This document shows, piece after piece, positions 1 through 5,166 of a stretch of DNA of 5,166 nucleotides (position 1 is the stretch's first letter; each line of letters starts with the position of its first letter). The DNA comes from Gammaproteobacteria bacterium. GTDB lineage: Bacteria; Pseudomonadota; Gammaproteobacteria; UBA9214. The stretch is taken from the NCBI GenBank assembly GCA_029859555.1, contig JAOUCV010000177.1, positions 1 to 5,166 of the forward strand, written 5' to 3'. The notes beneath the pieces are model-generated. The model did no database searches and was not told the origin of the DNA. It worked only from the letters and a program-made list of their open reading frames with translations. The translations under genes were made by a program, and so were the position numbers.

Positions 1-667
1 CATGCTGACCACGGCCGCCGGCACCATCCGGCCCGCAAAGGTCGTCATCATCGGTGCCGGTGTCGCCGGCCTGCAGGCTATTGCCACGGCGCGCCGCCTT
101 GGCGCCATCGTCGAAGGCTACGATGTACGTGCCGCCACCAAGGAACAGGTGGAATCCCTCGGCGCCAGGTTTATTGATATCGATGTTGCCGCCGAAGGCA
201 CGGGCGGCTATGCCCGCGAACTGACAGAAGATGAAAAACAGCAGCAACAGGCTGTCCTGGCTGAACATATCGCAGCGGCTGACGTGGTCATCACCACCGC
301 CGCCCTGCCGGGCCGGCCCTCGCCAAAGATTATCCCGACCAGCATGGTGGACGGCATGAAGCCCGGCTCGGTGATCGTCGACCTGGCCGCCGAGGGCGGC
401 GGCAACTGCGAACTGACGCAGGCCGGTGAACAGCTTGATCACAATGGCGTCATCATTTACGGCCCGCTCGATGTGCCCAGTATGCTGGCCGTGCACGCCA
501 GCGAGATGTATGCGAAGAACCTGCTTAATTTCCTGACACCCATGATCCAGGACGGCCAGCTGGCTCCGGACTGGGATGACGAGGTGATCGCCGACAGCGC
601 GCTCACCCATGCCGGCGAGATACGCCATGCGCCAACGCGCGCGCTGGTTGAAGGAGAGGCATCATGA
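1..667 (+). CDS. pntAA: NAD(P) transhydrogenase subunit alpha part 1 (PntAA), 3' portion
   Basis: This is the soluble NAD(H)-binding subunit (domain I) of the proton-translocating transhydrogenase, which passes hydride between NADH and NADP+ at the membrane. The gene is open to the window edge. The ATG at base 2 is an internal Met inside the conserved TTAAGT-PAKV region, and comparison with E. coli PntA suggests about 155 residues are missing upstream. Counting from that Met, the Rossmann loop GAGVAG is at 18-23 and the acidic end of the second strand, Asp41, follows in the YDVR motif. Family signatures VITTAALPGRP, GSVIVDLAAE and GGNCELT come next. Unlike E. coli PntA, the protein ends after domain I with no membrane helices, so this is the split, three-subunit form. 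Its TGA overlaps the pntAB start as ATGA. The family assignment is secure. Confidence 0.95.
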   Translation, partial: MLTTAAGTIRPAKVVIIGAGVAGLQAIATARRLGAIVEGYDVRAATKEQVESLGARFIDIDVAAEGTGGYARELTEDEKQQQQAVLAEHIAAADVVITTAALPGRPSPKIIPTSMVDGMKPGSVIVDLAAEGGGNCELTQAGEQLDHNGVIIYGPLDVPSMLAVHASEMYAKNLLNFLTPMIQDGQLAPDWDDEVIADSALTHAGEIRHAPTRALVEGEAS

Positions 668-954
668 TCGAGGGGATGACAGCACTCTATATATTCATGC
701 TGGCCGCGTTCACCGGCTATGAAATCATCGGACGGGTACCGGCCATCCTGCACACCCCGCTGATGTCGGGTTCCAACTTTGTACACGGTATCGTACTGGT
801 CGGTGCAATGGTGGCCATGGGCCATGCCGAGACCACGCTGCAACTGGTGATCGGCTTCGTCGGCGTGGCACTGGCAGCCGGTAACGCCGTTGGCGGCTAT
901 GTCGTCACCGAGCGCATGCTCGAGATGTTCAAGAGCAGCAAGGAGAGCAACTGA
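664..954 (+). CDS. pntAB: NAD(P) transhydrogenase subunit alpha part 2 (PntAB), membrane subunit
   Basis: This 96-residue integral membrane protein corresponds to the membrane end of E. coli PntA and contributes to the proton channel. Three hydrophobic segments are visible, at about 6-23, 39-55 and 59-82, followed by a short charged tail ending KSSKESN. The signature GYEIIGRVPAILHTPLMSGSN at 18-38 is typical of the family. His41 (bases 784-786) lies at the start of the second helix, where E. coli has Ser; it corresponds by alignment to the proton-path His42 reported for the Thermus thermophilus alpha-2 subunit. The start is fixed by AAGGAG at 651-656, seven bases upstream, and by the ATGA overlap with pntAA. 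The stop overlaps pntB as TGATG. Length is close to the roughly 100 residues usual for this split subunit. Confidence 0.95.
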   Translation: MIEGMTALYIFMLAAFTGYEIIGRVPAILHTPLMSGSNFVHGIVLVGAMVAMGHAETTLQLVIGFVGVALAAGNAVGGYVVTERMLEMFKSSKESN

Positions 955-2339
955 TGCATAATATTATCGATAATATTATAGAAATCAGCTACTTTGTTGC
1001 CGCCATCCTGTTCATCATGGGGCTCAAGAAGATGAGCTCCCCGGTCACGGCGCGCAGCGGCATTATCTGGGCCGGCGTCGGCATGCTGGTCGCCACCCTG
1101 ATCACCTACCTGCATCCGGGCATGCACAACTACATGCTGATGACAGTGGCGATTTTCGTCGGTGGTGTCGCCGCGTGGTGGTCCGGCAAGAAGGTCGCCA
1201 TCACCGATATGCCGCAGATGATCGCCCTGTACAACGGTATGGGTGGCGGTGCGGCCGGCGCCATTGCCGCGGTGGAACTGCTCAAGGGCCGTGCAGAATT
1301 TGATTCGCAGATTTTCCTGGTACTGGCGGTACTCGGTGCACTGATCGGCTCGGTGTCGTTCTCCGGCTCGCTGATTGCCTTTGCAAAGTTACAGGGCTGG
1401 CTGCGCCGCCCGATGCGTTTTCCCGGTCAGCAATTGTTCAACACGGCCGTGTTCCTGGCAGCGATCGGCCTTGGTGCGCTGCTGATCGTGCAAAATGAAT
1501 TCAGCGGCATGGTCATCCTGATGTTCTTTATCGCGGCACTCGCCTATGGCGTGCTGATGGCAGTGCCGATCGGTGGCGCCGACATGCCGGTGGTCATTTC
1601 ACTGTTTAACGCCCTCACCGGCCTCGCGGTCGCCTTCGAGGGCTTCGTGCTCAACAACGCCGCCATGATCATTGCCGGCACCGTGGTTGGCTCTGCCGGT
1701 ACCCTGCTGACGCAGTTGATGGCGCGCGCCATGAACCGCTCCATCGGCAACGTGCTGTTCAGCTCCTTTGGTGCCAGTGGTGATGATGAGGGTGGTAGCG
1801 TCGAGGGCAGCATGAAGCCCATCGATGCGGCCGATGCCGGCATCATGATGGCCTACGCAGAACGGGTGGTGATCATTCCGGGTTACGGCATGGCCGTGGC
1901 GCAGGCACAGCACAAGGTATGGGAACTGGCAGCACTGCTGATCAAGCGCGGTGTCGATGTGAAGTTTGCCATCCACCCGGTTGCCGGCCGTATGCCCGGC
2001 CACATGAACGTGTTGCTGGCCGAGGCCAACGTGCCCTACGACCTGCTCTATGATCTGGATGAAATTAATGCCGCCTTCACGCAGACCGACGTGTCGCTGG
2101 TGATCGGCGCCAATGACGTGGTTAACCCCACCGCCCGCACCAACCCTGAAAGTCCGATTTTCGGCATGCCGATCCTGAACGCTGACCAGTCAAAGAATGT
2201 CATCGTCATCAAGCGCGGCCAGGGCAAGGGCTTCTCCGGCGTGGAAAATGCACTGTTCTTTGGTGACAACACCCGCATGCTGTATGGCGATGGCCAGGCC
2301 ATGGCCAACGAACTGATCGAAGCCGTCAAGGAACTTTAA
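954..2339 (+). CDS. pntB: NAD(P) transhydrogenase subunit beta (PntB)
   Basis: This 461-residue protein (462 in E. coli) combines the main membrane domain and the NADP(H)-binding domain III. About nine hydrophobic segments run from residue 10 to 260. Asp210 in GGADMPVV and Asn219 match E. coli Asp213 and Asn222. A polar hinge at about 270-298 leads into domain III, with PGYGMAVAQAQ (GYGMAV at 310-315), HPVAGRMPGHMNVLLAEA, GANDVVNP at 385-392 and Lys420-Arg421, all as in E. coli. The E. coli proton-path His91 is replaced by Asn94 in the aligned ALYNGMGGG segment; PntAB supplies a histidine instead. The ATG overlaps the pntAB stop, and AAGGAG at 940-945 sits eight bases upstream. Codons 3-9 fall in an unusual A+T palindrome that gives the peptide repeat NIIDNII, which E. 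coli PntB lacks. Confidence 0.97.
   Translation: MHNIIDNIIEISYFVAAILFIMGLKKMSSPVTARSGIIWAGVGMLVATLITYLHPGMHNYMLMTVAIFVGGVAAWWSGKKVAITDMPQMIALYNGMGGGAAGAIAAVELLKGRAEFDSQIFLVLAVLGALIGSVSFSGSLIAFAKLQGWLRRPMRFPGQQLFNTAVFLAAIGLGALLIVQNEFSGMVILMFFIAALAYGVLMAVPIGGADMPVVISLFNALTGLAVAFEGFVLNNAAMIIAGTVVGSAGTLLTQLMARAMNRSIGNVLFSSFGASGDDEGGSVEGSMKPIDAADAGIMMAYAERVVIIPGYGMAVAQAQHKVWELAALLIKRGVDVKFAIHPVAGRMPGHMNVLLAEANVPYDLLYDLDEINAAFTQTDVSLVIGANDVVNPTARTNPESPIFGMPILNADQSKNVIVIKRGQGKGFSGVENALFFGDNTRMLYGDGQAMANELIEAVKEL
958..979. repeat. Perfect 22-bp A+T palindrome at the pntB translation start
   Basis: Two copies of ATAATATTAT, each itself self-complementary, flank a central CG, giving a perfect 22-bp palindrome that begins one base after the pntB ATG. 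In the mRNA it could fold into a stem of about nine A-U pairs with a UCGA loop. It lies in a coding sequence that is otherwise GC-rich and introduces an ATA codon. The structure is seen directly; any regulatory role is inference. Confidence 0.9.
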
Positions 2340-2340
2340 A

Positions 2341-2389
2341 CAACAACAGGCGCACGCTGGCCCGGGCGGGTACAGCGTGCGCATTGTTG
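2341..2389 (+). terminator. Hairpin after pntB, probable transcription terminator
   Basis: GCGCACGCTG (2350-2359) and CAGCGTGCGC (2373-2382) form a perfect 10-bp GC-rich stem with a 13-base loop, starting 11 bases after the pntB stop. Outer arms CAACAA (2341-2346) and TTGTTG (2384-2389) can extend the stem across a small internal bulge. The 3' side has ATTGTTGG rather than a clean T run, so it may be a weak or Rho-assisted terminator, or an mRNA 3'-end stabiliser. Confidence 0.55.
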
Positions 2390-2487
2390 GCGCGCACGTG
2401 CTGCAACAGCAGCCGCTTTCCTGGCTGACCGGCAAAAACTACAACCTCACGACACACACATTGACTGGCACCCTCACCCTGGGCCGG

Positions 2488-2496
2488 TGCTATCAT
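2488..2496 (+). promoter_or_regulatory. Possible extended -10 promoter element
   Basis: TGCTATCAT fits the extended -10 pattern TGnTATNNT. The nearest -35-like hexamer, TTGACT at 2461-2466, is 24 bases away, too far for ordinary sigma-70 spacing, so the element would have to act on the extended -10 alone. Any transcript would run through the DnaA-box region toward priA. The motif is short and could be chance. Confidence 0.25.
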
Positions 2497-2573
2497 GAGC
2501 GCCGCCTGAAAACGGAAATCTTTTGTTCGTCACAGGTCCCGCAGCGACGCGCTAATACACCCACTGGAATTGC

Positions 2574-2591
2574 GTAAATACAGTAAATACA
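2574..2591 (+). repeat. Two contiguous copies of GTAAATACA
   Basis: The 9-mer GTAAATACA occurs at 2574-2582 and again, with no gap, at 2583-2591. It stands at the boundary where the GC-rich half of the gap turns AT-rich, and about 40 bases before the first DnaA box. Iteron-like binding sites can look like this, but two copies alone do not establish a function. Confidence 0.85.
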
Positions 2592-2632
2592 GGGTTGGAA
2601 TGGTACTACCGGACTGAGTCCAAATGAGGTGC

Positions 2633-2641
2633 TTATACACA
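2633..2641 (+). promoter_or_regulatory. DnaA box, TTATACACA
   Basis: This is an exact match to the DnaA-box consensus TTATNCACA, on the far side of the AT-rich segment from the main cluster. It is an isolated copy, so it gains weight mainly from the other boxes nearby. Confidence 0.6.
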
Positions 2642-2690
2642 GCGGCTCAAACACTGATGTTTTTCTGCAACAAACTGCTCTTGCGGGTAT

Positions 2691-2770
2691 ATTAGAATCT
2701 TATAATTAACTGTATCATATTGATTTTATTATATATAACGCCTGTTGATAAAATTTAGACAATTTAACAT
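2691..2770. other. AT-rich segment, possible DNA unwinding element
   Basis: Fifteen of these 80 bases are G or C (about 81% A+T), and only eight of the first fifty, against GC-rich coding DNA on both sides. It includes alternating ATATATA and the weak inverted pair ATTTTAT (2723-2729) and ATAAAAT (2748-2754). Its place between DnaA boxes fits a duplex-unwinding element, though low-GC acquired DNA could look similar. Confidence 0.5.
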
Positions 2771-2788
2771 CGGCACTACAAAAATAGG

Positions 2789-2804
2789 CACTTGAGACAC
2801 TTGA
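2789..2804 (+). repeat. Direct repeat of CACTTGA at nine-base spacing
   Basis: CACTTGA occurs at 2789-2795 and 2798-2804, separated by GA and followed by CCCC. It lies between the AT-rich segment and the DnaA-box cluster. It could be a protein-binding pair beside the putative origin, or a relic of a mobile-element end; neither is shown. Confidence 0.75.
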
Positions 2805-2811
2805 CCCCATT

Positions 2812-2820
2812 TCATCCACA
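2812..2820 (+). promoter_or_regulatory. DnaA box variant, TCATCCACA
   Basis: One mismatch from TTATCCACA. It is spaced exactly 12 bases, start to start and in the same orientation, from the perfect box at 2824, which supports it as a cooperative lower-affinity site. Confidence 0.55.
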
Positions 2821-2823
2821 GAG

Positions 2824-2832
2824 TTATCCACA
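2824..2832 (+). promoter_or_regulatory. DnaA box, TTATCCACA
   Basis: Identical to the high-affinity E. coli R1/R4 sequence. It forms the left arm of the inverted repeat GTTATCCACA / TGTGGATAAC (2823-2832 and 2838-2847), which has a five-base spacer. Confidence 0.75.
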
Positions 2833-2837
2833 GCTTT

Positions 2838-2846
2838 TGTGGATAA
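2838..2846 (-). promoter_or_regulatory. DnaA box, TTATCCACA on the minus strand
   Basis: TGTGGATAA on the + strand is the exact complement of the high-affinity box. It faces the box at 2824-2832 across five bases, a tight head-to-head pair. Confidence 0.75.
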
Positions 2847-2909
2847 CAAACCGCCTCTAATTAGATGAAGGGCTTAGCTCCGTTTGGTAATAATTGATGT
2901 CAGACTTTA

Positions 2910-2957
2910 ACGCTAAACTAGGCTGCAACTAACATTGATCGAGCGACCACGCTAAAC
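2910..2957 (+). repeat. Direct repeat ACGCTAAAC upstream of priA
   Basis: ACGCTAAAC occurs at 2910-2918 and 2949-2957, 39 bases apart start to start. The second copy abuts the priA GTG, in the place where a ribosome binding site would be expected. A 9-bp match this close is unlikely to be random, but no known operator is recognised. Confidence 0.7.
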
Positions 2958-5147
2958 GTGCACAAAACCCTCCTTCGCATCGCCGTTCCATCACCACTGT
3001 ACCGCAGTTTTGATTACCTGTTACCCGATGGCACCGACGCAAGCACACTGAAAAACGGTGTACGTGTGCGCGTGCCGTTCGGACGCCGTACAGTCATCGG
3101 TGTATTGCTTGCCGTTACCAGTGAATCTGCTGTTGAAACACACAAACTGAAACGCGCGCTGGCCATACTGGATCGCGAACCGGTGCTGAATGCCGACGTG
3201 CTGGCGATGGTGCAATGGGCCAGTGATTATTATCACCATCCGATTGGTGATGCACTGACAGCAGCGCTGCCGGTGTTGTTGCGACAGGGTGAAGCGCCCG
3301 AGGCAAGCGCGATACCGGCATGGCGACTGACAGCGGCGGGCAGCGCTGTAGACAGCGGCACACTCGCACGTGCCGCCCGACAGCAGGCCATCATGACTGC
3401 CTTGCAGCAACAGCCACAGGGGCTGGCACGCAGCGCACTGGAGGCACCGGCAAACGTGTTGCACACACTGCAAGACAAGGGCTGGATTGAGCCCTTCAAC
3501 CTGGAACCCGCTACCGGCTGTTGTAACACCAGCGCCTCACCCCACACCCTCAATCCGGCACAACAACATGCCGTCGATAGCATCCTTGCACGTTTCGGGG
3601 AGTTCGCACCTTTTCTGCTGGAGGGCGTTACCGGCAGCGGCAAGACCGAGGTGTACCTGACACTGGTGGAACAGGCGCTGTCACAACAGCAACAGGCGCT
3701 GGTGCTGGTGCCGGAGATTGGCCTGACACCGCAACTGGTTGACCGCTTTCAGCAACGCTTCCCGGTGCCACTGGCCGTGCTGCACTCCGGGCTCAGTGAC
3801 CGCGAGCGGCTCAATGCCTGGCAACTGGCGCGCAAGGGCACGGCGCCGGTCATCATTGGTACCCGCTCCGCCATCTTCACCCCCCTGCTGCGTCCCGGAC
3901 TGATCATCGTTGATGAGGAACATGACGCCTCGCTGAAACAGCAGGACGGTTTTCGCTACTCGGCCCGTGATCTCGCCATCTGGCGGGCGCGGCGGCTCGA
4001 CATCCCGGTGGTGCTCGGTAGCGCCACGCCCTCGCTGGAAAGCCTGCTGAACGTCGAACAGGAACGTTATCAACGACTTGATCTGCCAGAACGTACCGGC
4101 ATCGCGCGCCCGCCCACGTTCAGGCTCATCGACGTACGCGAGCAGCGCCTCGAAGATGGCCTGTCGGCGCCGTTGCTCGCGCACATGCACCAGCACCTTG
4201 ATGCCGGCGGGCAGGTGCTGCTGTTCCTGAACCGGCGCGGCTTTGCACCCACCCTGATGTGTTATGGCTGCGACTGGGTTGCCGAGTGCCGCCGCTGCGA
4301 TGCACGGCTCACCTGGCACCGGCACGACAACCGCCTGCACTGCCACCACTGCGGCAGCCAAAGACCGGTCGACACGGTGTGCCCCTCCTGTAAAGGCACC
4401 GACCTGCATCCCGTCGGCCAGGGCACCGAGCGCGTTGAGCAGGCGCTGGCAGAACACTTCCCCGCTATTGAGAATATCCGTATCGATCGCGACACCACCC
4501 GGCGCAAGGGTGAGCTGGATCGCTTGCTGGAACAGGCACGCAGTGGTGCAAGCCGCCTGCTGCTGGGCACACAGATGCTCGCCAAGGGCCACCATTTCCC
4601 GAATGTCACGCTGGTCGGCATCCTCGACGCCGATCATGGCCTGTTCAGTACCGATTTTCGTGCCAGCGAACGGATGGCCCAGCTAATCGTGCAGGTTGCC
4701 GGCCGCGCCGGTCGCCATGAACGCCCCGGTGAAGTCCTCATCCAGACCTGTCACCCGGAACATCCGCTGTTGCAGTTGCTGATTACCGAGGGCTATCCGG
4801 CCTTTGCCCGCGCCGCGCTGACCGAGCGCCGCAGTGCACAGATGCCACCGATCACCCGTCTCGCACTGTTGCGTGCCGAGGCAGCGTCTGCCGATACCGC
4901 CATGGGCTTTCTGGCCACCGTGCAACAGCGTATCCGCGCCACCGGCCTGCCGGGCGTCGAGGTCTGGGGACCGGTACCGGCGACCATGGAACGCCGCGCC
5001 GGCCGTTTTCGCGCCCAGTTGTTGCTGCAATCGGCGCAACTAGGCGCGTTGCAGCGCCTGCTCAGCACATTGGTCAGGGAGCTGGAAGTCTCCAGGGCAG
5101 CCCGCCAGGTACGCTGGTCGGTGGATGTGGACCCGGTGGACACCTAG
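2958..5147 (+). CDS. priA: Primosomal protein N' (replication restart helicase PriA)
   Basis: PriA recognises abandoned forks, unwinds DNA 3'-5' and starts primosome assembly for replication restart. This 729-residue protein (732 in E. coli) is complete. It has an N-terminal DNA-binding domain with the SFDYLLP motif, a linker and winged-helix region to about 200, Walker A GVTGSGKTE with Lys229, DEEH at 319-322, GSATP at 354-358, and QVAGRAGR at 579-586. The eight zinc cysteines are 435, 438, 444, 447, 462, 465, 475 and 478, each one below the E. coli number. The C-terminus WSVDVDPVDT is typical. The start is GTG: an in-frame TAG lies at 2919-2921 and no ATG, GTG or TTG intervenes. No good Shine-Dalgarno is seen (GAGCGA at 2941-2946 is weak), suggesting low translation. 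Tandem stops TAG-TGA close the gene. No clear promoter was found. Confidence 0.97.
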   Translation: MHKTLLRIAVPSPLYRSFDYLLPDGTDASTLKNGVRVRVPFGRRTVIGVLLAVTSESAVETHKLKRALAILDREPVLNADVLAMVQWASDYYHHPIGDALTAALPVLLRQGEAPEASAIPAWRLTAAGSAVDSGTLARAARQQAIMTALQQQPQGLARSALEAPANVLHTLQDKGWIEPFNLEPATGCCNTSASPHTLNPAQQHAVDSILARFGEFAPFLLEGVTGSGKTEVYLTLVEQALSQQQQALVLVPEIGLTPQLVDRFQQRFPVPLAVLHSGLSDRERLNAWQLARKGTAPVIIGTRSAIFTPLLRPGLIIVDEEHDASLKQQDGFRYSARDLAIWRARRLDIPVVLGSATPSLESLLNVEQERYQRLDLPERTGIARPPTFRLIDVREQRLEDGLSAPLLAHMHQHLDAGGQVLLFLNRRGFAPTLMCYGCDWVAECRRCDARLTWHRHDNRLHCHHCGSQRPVDTVCPSCKGTDLHPVGQGTERVEQALAEHFPAIENIRIDRDTTRRKGELDRLLEQARSGASRLLLGTQMLAKGHHFPNVTLVGILDADHGLFSTDFRASERMAQLIVQVAGRAGRHERPGEVLIQTCHPEHPLLQLLITEGYPAFARAALTERRSAQMPPITRLALLRAEAASADTAMGFLATVQQRIRATGLPGVEVWGPVPATMERRAGRFRAQLLLQSAQLGALQRLLSTLVRELEVSRAARQVRWSVDVDPVDT

Positions 5148-5166
5148 TGACTGCCCGTCTTGTGAC

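Larger units (their letters stand above)
2633..2847. other. Candidate replication origin or DnaA-binding locus (oriC-like)
   Basis: The region has a perfect DnaA box at 2633-2641, an 80-base segment of about 81% A+T at 2691-2770, and a cluster of three boxes at 2812-2846, two of them perfect. An AT-rich unwinding element beside clustered DnaA boxes is the known layout of bacterial origins. Against it, dnaA, dnaN, rpmH and mnmG, common oriC neighbours, are not in view. Only one GATC site lies in the gap (2937-2940), and spot checks of priA do not show the G excess expected on a leading strand. A DnaA titration site or DnaA control of priA are real alternatives. Confidence 0.5.
2340..2957. other. 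Intergenic region between pntB and priA, no convincing gene
   Basis: This 618-base gap has two parts. Bases 2340 to about 2570 are GC-rich and hold the post-pntB hairpin and a weak promoter-like motif. Bases from about 2570 to 2957 are AT-rich and hold two pairs of 9-base-period repeats, four DnaA-box-like sites, an AT-rich core and a direct repeat just before priA. No open frame here has a credible start, ribosome binding site or recognisable product. The change in base composition marks the second part as functionally distinct or of different origin. Confidence 0.8.

Noticed and set aside
2466..2490. TGGCAC as a possible sigma-54 -24 element.
   Set aside because: No TTGC-type -12 element at the required spacing.
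2377..2577. A 66-codon open frame on the + strand starting inside the post-pntB hairpin.
   Set aside because: It starts within the stem, has no ribosome binding site, shows no recognisable domain, and its composition is that of the intergenic DNA.
2602..2621. Two adjoining small odd palindromes, GGTA-C-TACC and GGACT-G-AGTCC.
   Set aside because: Arms of four and five bases are common by chance and match no known operator.
2701..2706. Perfect -10 hexamer TATAAT.
   Set aside because: There is no -35 at 16-18 bases (TTGCGG at 2681 gives 14) and no extended TG; such a hexamer is easily found by chance in an AT-rich segment.
2587..2709. A 40-codon stretch without stops whose translation looks protein-like (ends in GILESYN).
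   Set aside because: It has no ATG, only an internal GTG at 2629 without a ribosome binding site, and it runs through the DnaA box at 2633. It could be a gene remnant, but I cannot support that.
2743..2751. TGTTGATAA as a further reverse DnaA box.
   Set aside because: It mismatches the conserved C of TTATNCACA (reads TTATCAACA), so it was not counted.
2870..2890. GGGCTTAGCTC followed by GTTTGGTAA resembles the 5' end of a tRNA.
   Set aside because: The D stem does not close, and no anticodon arm, T loop (TTCGAAT-type) or matching acceptor 3' strand follows. At most it is a fragment.
3681..4637. A 318-codon open frame on the minus strand within priA, and similar shorter ones in the pnt genes and priA.
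   Set aside because: These are antisense shadows of GC-rich coding sequence; the + strand frames carry clear PriA and Pnt motifs throughout.

Overview
The window reads as chromosomal DNA of a GC-rich bacterium, most likely a gammaproteobacterium. The evidence is a PriA of E. coli-like length whose zinc cysteines sit one residue from the E. coli positions, plus a proton-translocating transhydrogenase operon. I cannot name a genus. There is no sign of a phage, an intact insertion sequence, a CRISPR array or an intact RNA gene.

Layout. Bases 1-2339 hold the end of a three-gene operon on the + strand for the membrane-bound NAD(P) transhydrogenase: pntAA (5' end cut by the window edge), pntAB and pntB. 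The stops and starts overlap (ATGA, then TGATG), so the three subunits are probably translationally coupled. Together they make one enzyme: PntAA binds NAD(H), the PntAB and PntB membrane parts carry the proton path, and the PntB C-terminal domain binds NADP(H). The putative proton-path histidine is in PntAB (His41), and PntB has Asn at the E. coli His91 position. A GC-rich hairpin just after pntB probably ends the operon.

Bases 2340-2957 form a 618-base stretch with no convincing gene. Its first third is GC-rich like the flanks. After about 2570 it becomes AT-rich and full of short repeats. It contains three perfect DnaA-box matches (TTATNCACA) and one near match. Three of the four lie within 35 bases (2812-2846), next to a roughly 80-base segment that is about 81% A+T (2691-2770). 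This is the architecture of a bacterial replication origin, or of a DnaA-binding regulatory or titration site, and is the most interesting part of the window.

Bases 2958-5147 hold a complete priA (primosomal helicase for replication restart) on the + strand. It has a GTG start and no good Shine-Dalgarno sequence. The last 19 bases contain no recognisable feature. The link between the DnaA-box cluster and priA is positional only; whether the site fires replication or controls priA cannot be decided from this sequence.
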